Notes under the pieces: model-generated
What the model saw: only the letters and a program-made list of their open reading frames with translations
The model's database searches: none
What the model was told of the DNA's origin: nothing
In this document: piece by piece, positions 1-6,346 of the stretch
Numbering within the stretch: the stretch's first letter is position 1
Layout of the letters: each line of letters begins with the position of its first letter
Position numbers and translations under genes: made by a program
Origin: an uncultured Flavobacterium sp.
GTDB lineage: Bacteria; Bacteroidota; Bacteroidia; Flavobacteriales; Flavobacteriaceae
Direction: 5' to 3'
Length of the DNA stretch: 7,562 nucleotides
NCBI GenBank assembly: GCA_946886675.1
Contig: CAMPIZ010000071.1
Span: forward strand, 1-7,562

Positions 1-129
1 GACTATAACATATATGGATTCCCAACTCTATACATTATAGATAAAAACGGGGTTATACAATATGCCGAACCCGGGTTTAATGAAAATTTACAGCAAACAC
101 TGGAAGAGGAAATTAATAAACTCTTATAA
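1..129 (+). CDS. Thioredoxin-fold protein (TlpA/ResA-like), C-terminal fragment
   Basis: The reading frame is open from the first base and ends at TAA 127-129, giving the last 42 residues of a protein whose start lies outside the window. The fragment contains YGFPTLYIIDKNGVI, which matches the cis-proline loop and following beta strand of thioredoxin-fold proteins of the TlpA/ResA/AhpC type, where the Pro before Thr packs against the redox-active CxxC. A final amphipathic helix rich in Glu, Gln and Leu closes the fold, as in that family. The CxxC itself is not in view, so redox activity cannot be judged; many Bacteroidota members are periplasmic disulfide reductases or lipoproteins. It is the only plus-strand gene seen and is convergent with parC. 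The fold is fairly secure, the exact role is not. Confidence 0.8.
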   Translation, partial: DYNIYGFPTLYIIDKNGVIQYAEPGFNENLQQTLEEEINKLL

Positions 130-130
130 T

Positions 131-162
131 AAAAAACTCCTGCCGGTAGCAGGAGTTTTTTT
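131..162. terminator. Bidirectional intrinsic terminator between convergent genes
   Basis: A perfect 7-bp G+C-rich stem (CTCCTGC 137-143 with GCAGGAG 149-155) encloses the 5-nt loop CGGTA. It is extended by six A (131-136) pairing with six T (156-161), and a seventh T follows at 162. Read on either strand it gives a stem followed by a U tract. It begins one base after the stop codon of the plus-strand thioredoxin-like gene and one base after the stop codon of the minus-strand parC gene, so one element should end both transcripts. Confidence 0.93.
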
Positions 163-163
163 A

Positions 164-2803
164 TCAGTCTAAAGACAATGTTATCTGCCCGTCATCATCT
201 AAGGATATAGTAGTGTTTTCATCGGTAAGATCTACCTCATCCTTTACTTCCATTTCCTCCGGTACTTCTTCCTCCGGTTCATCAAACGGCAACGGGTCTA
301 ACAGGTTTATCTGCTTAACTTTATCACTGGTTAACTGGTTGCCTAAAGCTTTTATACCTTTTACAGCAATAAAATCTTCCAGGTCTACCTGCAGGTTTTC
401 TTTTTGTACGCCTTTTACTTTTGAGAATATAACCTCAGCTACAGGCCTGTAATCTGTAGATACTATTTCAAGCTGTGAGTTGGCATGCTCCGTTATAAAA
501 ATCTCTTCCTTATTTTCGTTTTCAACCAAAAAGCGTTTTACATAATAGCGTTGTTTTTCGCCATCATAATATATTGCCGATATAGGCTTTTTAGGATGCC
601 ATTTTTCCAGTACTATCATTCCTTCCTCAAAATGTGTGGAAAGCTCTGGGATAATGGTTTTTACCTTGCCCGACTGGTTAACTATAAGCAGCCTGTCGTT
701 AGGCCTGAATTCGCCCAGTAGCTCTCCCCTGCCATCTACATTAAGGCGCTGTACTGTATCATCAAACCATATCCTTCTTGGTTTTAAGGTAGATATGCCT
801 TTTTCCTTAAGTTCAATCTTTTTAATTGGGTATTTTGTAACTGTATTACCTCTTGATCCTCTTCCTTTAATGGCTAAGGATGCAAAATCAAGATCGAACT
901 TGAGCTTTTTGATGCTGCCTACCTGCCTTAGGAGTACAGTAACCACTTCGGCTTCGCCATTAGGATTGCATGAAAAATATAGTATCTGCGACCCTTTTGT
1001 ACCCTGGCTTAAATCATATAGTTTATCCCTTGTTACCCCTGTTACGTTAAAACGTTTTACATAAGACGGGCCTGATTTACCGTCGCGGTAAATCATGTTG
1101 TAAATGGTACGCTTATCATTCTTATCGAATATAGCAACATGAATAATGTCCTTTCCAACAAAAGTCTTTACATCCACTTTTGTTACCATCATGTTACCAT
1201 CACGCAAAAAGACAATTACATCGTCAATATCCGAACAATCGGCTACATATTCGTCTTTTTTAAGCCCTGTACCAATAAAACCTTCTTCGCGGTTTACATA
1301 TAACTTAGTGTTACGAAGTACAACCTTTGTAGCTTCTATATTGTCAAAGCTTCTCAGTTCAGTTTTACGCTCACGCCCTTTGCCATACTTATCCTTAAGG
1401 TTTTGGAAAAAGCTTATAGCAAATTCGATTATATGGTCAAGTTTATATTTTACTTTTTCTATATCACCTTCAAGAGCTTCAATTTTTTCCTGTGCCTTAT
1501 CAATATCAAATTTTGATATACGCTTAATCCGTATTTCAGTAAGCCTTACAATATCATCTTCGGTTACCGCACGTTTAAGGTGTTTTGTAAAAGGTTTCAG
1601 CCCTTCATCAATAGCCTTAATAACGCCTTCCCAGGTTTCCTCCTCCTCAATAAGGCGGTAAATCCTATTTTCAATAAAAATACGCTCCAGCGACTGAAAA
1701 TGCCATTGCTCTTCAAGCTCATCCAACTCAATTTCAAGCTCCCGCTTTAGTAGATCTACCGTTCTATTGGTAGAAATCTTTAGCATATCGCTCACGCCTA
1801 TAAATAACGGCTTCTGGTCTTCAATAACACAGCCAAGCGGTGCTATAGAGGTTTCACAGGCTGTAAAAGCATAAAGCGCATCTATAGTTTTATCCGGCGA
1901 AACTCCCGCAGGAAGATGTATTAATATCTCTACCTCGGCTGCAGTATTATCTTCAATCTTACGTATTTTGATCTTACCTTTTTCGTTGGCCTTCAATATG
2001 CTGTCTATTAGGCTTGAAGTATTGGTAGTAAAAGGAATCTGGGTAATTACAAGCGTACTTTTATCCAGTTGCGAAATCTTGGCACGCACCCTTACACGGC
2101 CGCCCCGCACACCATCATTGTAATTTGATATATCGGCAACACCACCGGTTGGAAAATCAGGATAAAGTGTAAAAGGCTTGTTCTTTAATATCTTAACAGA
2201 GGCATCTATAAGCTCATTAAAGTTATGAGGAAGTACTTTTGTAGATAAGCCCACTGCAATACCCTCGGCTCCCTGTGCTAATAATAACGGAAACTTAACA
2301 GGGAGATGTACCGGCTCATTTTTACGTCCGTCATAAGATAACTGCCATGTAGTAATCTTAGGGCTGTACAATACATCCAGCGCAAATTTAGAAAGGCGTG
2401 CCTCTATATAACGGGAAGCAGCCGCACCGTCACCTGTAAGGATATTACCCCAGTTACCCTGTGTATCGATAAGCAGGTCTTTTTGCCCTATCTGAACCAT
2501 AGCGTCGCCTATACTGGCGTCACCATGCGGGTGGTACTGCATGGTATGCCCCACCACATTAGCCACTTTATTATAGCGTCCGTCATCAAGTTCCTTGAGT
2601 GAATGCATTATCCTTCGCTGTACAGGCTTAAAACCATCTTCAATGGCCGGCACTGCACGCTCCAGGATAACATAGGAAGCATAATCCAGGAACCAGTCTT
2701 TGTACATACCCGTTACCTTAGTAATAGTATCCTGAGATTCCGGATTATCCGACTTATCATAAAAATGTTCGCCTTCCAGCGGCTCTAAATTTTCTTCGTC
2801 CAT
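164..2803 (-). CDS. parC: DNA topoisomerase IV subunit A (ParC), 879 aa
   Basis: This is the DNA-breaking and rejoining subunit of topoisomerase IV, a type IIA enzyme acting with ParE to unlink replicated chromosomes. The N-terminal breakage-reunion region (about residues 30-500) has the DGFKPVQRR motif (56-64), the quinolone-pocket helix HPHGDASIGDAMV (91-103) and the catalytic tyrosine Tyr132 in SRYIEARL, with Arg131 before it. A long helical stretch around residues 430-480 fits the coiled-coil tower. The C-terminal part (about 510-840) fits a degenerate beta-pinwheel; no intact GyrA box (QRRGGKG) is visible, only a GRGSRG-like remnant, which favours ParC over GyrA. From about 845 to the end lies a strongly acidic tail. 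The pocket position usually Ser is Ala96, and Asp100 is the acidic partner. The ATG at 2803 follows the mntA stop by 20 nt of A/T-rich leader without a clear Shine-Dalgarno sequence, usual in Bacteroidota. Its pairing with parE supports the assignment. Confidence 0.96.
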   Translation of the reverse strand: MDEENLEPLEGEHFYDKSDNPESQDTITKVTGMYKDWFLDYASYVILERAVPAIEDGFKPVQRRIMHSLKELDDGRYNKVANVVGHTMQYHPHGDASIGDAMVQIGQKDLLIDTQGNWGNILTGDGAAASRYIEARLSKFALDVLYSPKITTWQLSYDGRKNEPVHLPVKFPLLLAQGAEGIAVGLSTKVLPHNFNELIDASVKILKNKPFTLYPDFPTGGVADISNYNDGVRGGRVRVRAKISQLDKSTLVITQIPFTTNTSSLIDSILKANEKGKIKIRKIEDNTAAEVEILIHLPAGVSPDKTIDALYAFTACETSIAPLGCVIEDQKPLFIGVSDMLKISTNRTVDLLKRELEIELDELEEQWHFQSLERIFIENRIYRLIEEEETWEGVIKAIDEGLKPFTKHLKRAVTEDDIVRLTEIRIKRISKFDIDKAQEKIEALEGDIEKVKYKLDHIIEFAISFFQNLKDKYGKGRERKTELRSFDNIEATKVVLRNTKLYVNREEGFIGTGLKKDEYVADCSDIDDVIVFLRDGNMMVTKVDVKTFVGKDIIHVAIFDKNDKRTIYNMIYRDGKSGPSYVKRFNVTGVTRDKLYDLSQGTKGSQILYFSCNPNGEAEVVTVLLRQVGSIKKLKFDLDFASLAIKGRGSRGNTVTKYPIKKIELKEKGISTLKPRRIWFDDTVQRLNVDGRGELLGEFRPNDRLLIVNQSGKVKTIIPELSTHFEEGMIVLEKWHPKKPISAIYYDGEKQRYYVKRFLVENENKEEIFITEHANSQLEIVSTDYRPVAEVIFSKVKGVQKENLQVDLEDFIAVKGIKALGNQLTSDKVKQINLLDPLPFDEPEEEVPEEMEVKDEVDLTDENTTISLDDDGQITLSLD

Positions 2804-2823
2804 ATATTTTATTTACAAGACAA

Positions 2824-3120
2824 TTATTTCCTGAAAAATATTTTACCTACACGATTAATATGCTCTATAAGTTCTTTATTCTGTATAGCATTATAAACTG
2901 ATAAATCAACTTTATAAGGTAACATCAAATCATCAATTTCAATTTCAATATTCAACAACTTATCAAAAGGTATTGTGCCTTTAAGAGTTATATCAATATC
3001 TGAATTTTCACGATTTGTACCCAATGCCCTTGAGCCATAAATAACAACTTCATCAATACAGTTATACTTACGGAAAACGGAGCATAATTTTTCTTGTAAT
3101 ATATCAGATAATCCAAACAT
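2824..3120 (-). CDS. mntA: MNT-type nucleotidyltransferase antitoxin (MntA-like), 98 aa
   Basis: This is a minimal nucleotidyltransferase of the polymerase-beta superfamily (HI0073/MntA type). The signature GSX10DXD is complete: Gly29-Ser30, then ten residues, then Asp41-Ile-Asp43. A third acidic residue, Asp72 in KVDLSV, completes the expected metal-binding triad. In characterised HEPN/MNT pairs (Shewanella MntA-HepT, type VII toxin-antitoxin) this enzyme transfers AMP from ATP to a tyrosine beside the toxin's catalytic histidine and so silences it; that role is inferred here from motif and partner. The length is ordinary for the family. Its ATG overlaps the toxin stop codon by one base (TAATG), indicating translational coupling. 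A hand count gives about 27% G+C, lower than any other gene here, which suggests acquisition from elsewhere. The stop lies 20 nt before the parC start. The gene symbol is given by analogy. Confidence 0.9.
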   Translation of the reverse strand: MFGLSDILQEKLCSVFRKYNCIDEVVIYGSRALGTNRENSDIDITLKGTIPFDKLLNIEIEIDDLMLPYKVDLSVYNAIQNKELIEHINRVGKIFFRK

Positions 3121-3545
3121 TACTCAGCATCTCTTAACTGTTGCATTTTGATATTAAAAGCATTAAACTCAGAAATATAATCTCCGGTTATGTTTTCAAC
3201 AATTTCATTAGCAGTATTTTCATCATAAGTGTGAGAGGTTTTATTCCTGCTAATAATCATCTTCATCCATGACTCTCCGGAATCAGATGCAATTAATCCA
3301 AATTTATAGGCTTCCCTCACAGCATCCCTGCTCCCTCTTATCTCTGTATTCCCCTGATAAAAGAAATAATCTTTAATTACATTCCAGGCTAATTCATGTG
3401 TAAATTCAAAAGCCTGAATAATACCCTGTTTTTCAAGATCATTTAATTCATTATGGTTAAAGTAATCCACAGCTTTGTTTAACTGTGCCAGTGCTTTTTG
3501 AAAGTTGCTAAACCGTTGATGCCATCTAATATCCCTGCCTTCCAT
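3120..3545 (-). CDS. hepT: HEPN-domain toxin / nucleotidyltransferase-binding protein (HI0074 type), 141 aa
   Basis: An all-helical HEPN protein resembling the HI0074 'nucleotidyltransferase substrate-binding' family. The motif expected of HEPN ribonucleases, RX4HXY, is intact as Arg100-NKTS-His105-Thr-Tyr107. Family-typical blocks also appear: AFEFTHELAWNVIKDYF (about 45-61), GSRDAVREAYKFGLI (71-85) and a Trp-containing segment before the motif. By analogy with HepT it should be an RNase toxin that dimerises to bring two motifs together and cleaves RNA, tRNA in the studied case, and Tyr107 would be the residue the partner AMPylates; the target here is unknown. It is the first gene of the pair, starting 17 nt after the parE stop. 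That gap shows no recognisable Bacteroidota promoter, so transcription from the parE promoter is likely. A hand count gives about 35% G+C, below parE and parC. The symbol is by analogy; the protein belongs to the HI0074 branch rather than to HepT in the strict sense. Confidence 0.9.
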   Translation of the reverse strand: MEGRDIRWHQRFSNFQKALAQLNKAVDYFNHNELNDLEKQGIIQAFEFTHELAWNVIKDYFFYQGNTEIRGSRDAVREAYKFGLIASDSGESWMKMIISRNKTSHTYDENTANEIVENITGDYISEFNAFNIKMQQLRDAE

Positions 3546-3562
3546 CTCTAATCTGATTTATG

Positions 3563-5416
3563 TTATTTCTCCACCACATCAAGCTCTACCTTCAGGTTAT
3601 TGATAATAAATTCCTGCCTGTCGGGTGTGTTTTTACCCATGTAGAACTCCAGCAGGGTTTCAACAGAAGTAGCTTTATCCATCAATACAGGGTCAAGGCG
3701 AATATCTTCACCTATAAAATGCTTGAATTCATCAGGGCTAATCTCGCCCAGTCCCTTAAAGCGGGTTATTTCCGGCTTGCCTTTCAGCTTTTCTATTGCA
3801 GCCTTACGCTCTTCTTCAGAGTAGCAGTATATGGTTTCTTTCTTGTTCCTTACCCGAAAAAGAGGTGTTTGCAATATATAGAGATGATTCTCTTTTATCA
3901 GCTCCGGAAAAAATTGCAGGAAAAATGTAATCAGCAGTAAGCGGATGTGCATACCGTCCACATCAGCATCGGTTGCAATTACAATGTTGTTGTAACGCAG
4001 GTTTTCCATTTCCTCTTCAATATCCAGGGCTGCCTGCAGCAGGTTAAACTCTTCATTTTCATAAACAATCTTCTTGCTCATGCCATATGAGTTAAGCGGC
4101 TTACCCCTTAAACTGAAAACCGCCTGGGTATTTACATCTCTGGATTTTGTTATCGATCCAGATGCTGAGTCACCCTCTGTTATAAACAACGTACTCTCTA
4201 AACTTCGCGGGTTCTTGGCATCTGTTAAATGCACCCGGCAGTCACGCAGTTTTTTATTATGAAGACTGGCTTTTTTTGCCCTGTCCCTTGCAAGCTTGCG
4301 AATGCCCGAAAGCTCTTTTCGTTCACGTTCTGCCTGTAATATCTTTTTAAGCAGCGCATCGGCAACTTCAGGATTACGGTGCAGGAAGTTGTCAAGCTTG
4401 GTTTTTATAAAATCGTTTACAAAGGTACGCACCGTAGGCTGGTTAGGCCCCATATCGGTTGAACCTAATTTGGTTTTGGTCTGCGATTCAAAAACCGGTT
4501 CCTCTACCTTAACGCTTATAGCGCTTACAATGGATTTTCTTATATCGGCGGCCTCAAAGTTTTTATTATAAAACTCTTTAATGGTCCTTACTATAGCTTC
4601 TCTGAAAGCCGCAAGATGGGTACCACCCTGAGTAGTATTCTGCCCGTTTACAAACGAATAATATTCTTCGCTGTACTGGGTCTTACTGTGCGTCATGGCA
4701 ATCTCTATATCATCATCCTTAAGATGGATTATAGGATAAATCCTGTCGTCTTCGCTTATGGTTTCTCCCAAAAGGTCTTTTAAACCTTCTTCTGAATAAA
4801 ATTTCTCCCCGTTATAAATTATAGTCAGTCCTGTATTCAGGTAACAATAATTTTTGAGCATTTTTTCTATATACTCATTACGGTACTTGTAGTTTTTAAA
4901 AATGGCATCATCTGCAAGAAACGTAACCTTTGTACCCTTTCGTTTAGTGGTTTCCGCAAGGTCTTCCTCTCCGGTAAGCTCACCTGCCGAAAATTCAGCA
5001 GCCTTAATCTGGTTATCTCTTATCGATTCTACCCTAAAATAACTTGAAAGCGCATTTACAGCTTTAGTACCTACACCATTTAAACCGACCGATTTTTTAA
5101 ATGCTTTGGAGTCATACTTACCACCGGTATTCATTTTAGAAACCACATCTACCACCTTACCCAGCGGAATTCCACGGCCATAATCCCTTACGGTTACGGT
5201 TTTATCCTTTACCGTAATTTCTATGGTCTTACCGGTGCCCATAACAAACTCATCTATAGAGTTGTCTATCACCTCTTTAATAAGTATATAAATACCGTCA
5301 TCCGGCGAAGAGCCATCTCCCAGCTTACCGATGTACATACCGGGACGCATACGGATGTGTTCCTTCCAGTCTAATGAACGGATATTGTCTTCAGTGTACT
5401 GATTCTGCTCCAGCAT
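3563..5416 (-). CDS. parE: DNA topoisomerase IV subunit B (ParE), 617 aa
   Basis: This is the ATPase subunit of topoisomerase IV, which closes an ATP-driven clamp around the transported DNA duplex. The GHKL ATPase domain (about 1-220) has EVIDNSIDE with catalytic Glu48 and Mg-binding Asn52, DYGRGIP with Asp78, and [14 protein letters not shown] (111-124). The transducer domain follows, with the QTKTKLG block carrying the switch lysine. The TOPRIM metal site is seen as EGDSASG with Glu414 and DADVDG with Asp483, Asp485 and Asp487, and RFKGLGE comes near the C terminus. At 617 residues it is the short ParE form without the insert of large proteobacterial GyrB proteins. The start ATG is preceded by an A/T-rich leader. 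It is the first topoisomerase gene of the group and is separated from parC by the toxin-antitoxin pair, an unusual arrangement since the two subunit genes usually adjoin. Confidence 0.97.
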   Translation of the reverse strand: MLEQNQYTEDNIRSLDWKEHIRMRPGMYIGKLGDGSSPDDGIYILIKEVIDNSIDEFVMGTGKTIEITVKDKTVTVRDYGRGIPLGKVVDVVSKMNTGGKYDSKAFKKSVGLNGVGTKAVNALSSYFRVESIRDNQIKAAEFSAGELTGEEDLAETTKRKGTKVTFLADDAIFKNYKYRNEYIEKMLKNYCYLNTGLTIIYNGEKFYSEEGLKDLLGETISEDDRIYPIIHLKDDDIEIAMTHSKTQYSEEYYSFVNGQNTTQGGTHLAAFREAIVRTIKEFYNKNFEAADIRKSIVSAISVKVEEPVFESQTKTKLGSTDMGPNQPTVRTFVNDFIKTKLDNFLHRNPEVADALLKKILQAERERKELSGIRKLARDRAKKASLHNKKLRDCRVHLTDAKNPRSLESTLFITEGDSASGSITKSRDVNTQAVFSLRGKPLNSYGMSKKIVYENEEFNLLQAALDIEEEMENLRYNNIVIATDADVDGMHIRLLLITFFLQFFPELIKENHLYILQTPLFRVRNKKETIYCYSEEERKAAIEKLKGKPEITRFKGLGEISPDEFKHFIGEDIRLDPVLMDKATSVETLLEFYMGKNTPDRQEFIINNLKVELDVVEK

Positions 5417-5466
5417 AAAATTTACGGATTTTCTGCTAATATATTATATAAACGCATAAAATGAAA

Positions 5467-5508
5467 GCCGTATGAAAGAAACTTATTAAAAGCATCTCAA
5501 CATACGGC
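5467..5508. repeat. 8-bp inverted repeat in the gap upstream of parE
   Basis: GCCGTATG (5467-5474) and CATACGGC (5501-5508) are perfect reverse complements separated by 26 nt, inside the 112-nt gap between the transglutaminase-like gene and parE. On the minus strand it begins about 20 nt after the upstream stop codon and is followed by TTTCATTTTATG, so a weak terminator is possible, though the loop is large and the T run is interrupted. Alternatively it could be a split operator or leader hairpin for parE. I cannot choose between these from the sequence. Confidence 0.4.
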
Positions 5509-5528
5509 ATATAAATTTATTGCAGTAT

Positions 5529-6287
5529 TTAAGCCCTGTTTATGCGGTATGCCGCAACCGATTGTTGATTAATGTAAATAGTGATATATCCATTTGCATT
5601 ATTTTCCAACTGAACTTCAAACTCAGCCGTCTCGCCATTAAGCACAGGATGTACTTCTTTAAAAATCTTTTTGTTGCTTAAATAATAAGCTACCCTATCT
5701 CCCGGTTTAAGATTTTTAATCTTAAACGGAATAATATTAGATTTTAAATTGGTAAGTGTACCTAAAAAAGGCGTTACAAACTCATAACCACCCATAAGAT
5801 AATTACCATAGTATAGTGGCAGGTTTGCAAAATCGCTTTCGGTTTTATTGGTTAGCAGCCAGCGCTTGTCATCGGGGAAATGGTTAAGGAAAAACACATC
5901 AGGATCTGTAAAGAAATACTTATCGTTAAAATTAAATTCAAACTTTGGTGGATTTCCTGTTGCAGCCCCTGCAGCCCATGTAACATCTATTAACTTCCAG
6001 TCACCATTAATTTTTACCGCATTCCAGGCATGATCACTCTTACCTGGCTGTTTGCCAATATCATATCTCACATTTAAAGCTATCCATGTAAAAATAGCGC
6101 GGGCTTTTTCATCATCACGCGAAAAATCATTGCTTACCTTTTCGGCAAACTTATCTATATCTGAAAAAGAGTTGGAATAGCTTTTTACCTTAGTGTCTAC
6201 TTTAGCAAAATCCTGCGCGGAAACAGGCAGGATAAAACACCAAAACAATAAAAGACTAAATGCAATTTTTAAAGTTATGTTTCTCAT
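5529..6287 (-). CDS. Secreted transglutaminase-like protein lacking the catalytic-Cys segment, 252 aa
   Basis: Residues 1-24 form a signal peptide (Arg and Lys, a hydrophobic core, then PVSA before QDF), so the protein is exported. Residues 60-76 (EKARAIFTWIALNVRYD) match the helix that opens the core of bacterial transglutaminase-like proteins. The sequence then passes straight into GKQPGKSDHAWNAVKI and DWKLIDVTWAAG, which hold the catalytic His86 and Asp101. In this family a stretch of roughly 60-70 residues containing the nucleophilic Cys (GvCxGYa-type motif) lies between these parts; here it is missing. The only cysteine in the whole protein is Cys17, inside the signal peptide. The C-terminal half (PYF-type block near 120-160, then a beta-rich domain) looks complete and the frame is open. 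It is probably a pseudoenzyme or a natural in-frame deletion; ligand or peptidoglycan binding is possible but unproven. The neighbours do not reveal its role. Confidence 0.85.
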   Translation of the reverse strand: MRNITLKIAFSLLLFWCFILPVSAQDFAKVDTKVKSYSNSFSDIDKFAEKVSNDFSRDDEKARAIFTWIALNVRYDIGKQPGKSDHAWNAVKINGDWKLIDVTWAAGAATGNPPKFEFNFNDKYFFTDPDVFFLNHFPDDKRWLLTNKTESDFANLPLYYGNYLMGGYEFVTPFLGTLTNLKSNIIPFKIKNLKPGDRVAYYLSNKKIFKEVHPVLNGETAEFEVQLENNANGYITIYINQQSVAAYRINRA

Positions 6288-6322
6288 ACTTTTATAAAAC
6301 CAAAAATCCTGCCAGTTTTTAG

Positions 6323-6346
6323 TATCTAAGCCCCTAAGAAACTAAG
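6323..6346. repeat. Three CTAAG units at exact 8-nt spacing
   Basis: The pentamer CTAAG occurs at 6326, 6334 and 6342, giving three consecutive 8-nt units ending in CTAAG (tatCTAAG, cccCTAAG, aaaCTAAG). The last copy contains the TAG stop of the DUF2459 gene on the minus strand; the other two lie in the 54-nt gap before the transglutaminase-like gene. The three leading bases differ in every unit. It may be a small binding-site array or chance. Confidence 0.45.

Noticed and set aside
636..1661. Long plus-strand open frames opposite parC
   Set aside because: They are antisense shadows of the well-supported parC gene, low-complexity Ser-rich translations with no recognisable domain.
164..2803. 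Annotation of the 879-aa subunit as GyrA
   Set aside because: It lacks an intact GyrA box in the C-terminal domain and lies in the same gene group as the short 617-aa ParE, which fits ParC.
5436..5450. TATAAT-like sequence on the minus strand upstream of parE as a sigma-70 -10 box
   Set aside because: Bacteroidota primary promoters use a TAnnTTTG -7 and a TTTG-type -33 element; no matching -35 lies at the right distance, and such A/T strings are common in this gap.
6301..6322. Possible terminator from the A and T runs flanking CTGGCAG after the DUF2459 gene
   Set aside because: The central CTGGCAG is an odd palindrome without room for a loop, so no stable stem forms.
6288..6341. GATTTTTG on the minus strand as a -7 element for the transglutaminase-like gene
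   Set aside because: It matches 7 of 8 consensus positions, but no TTTG-type -33 element is found about 19-21 nt upstream, and it would leave a leader of only about 10-15 nt.
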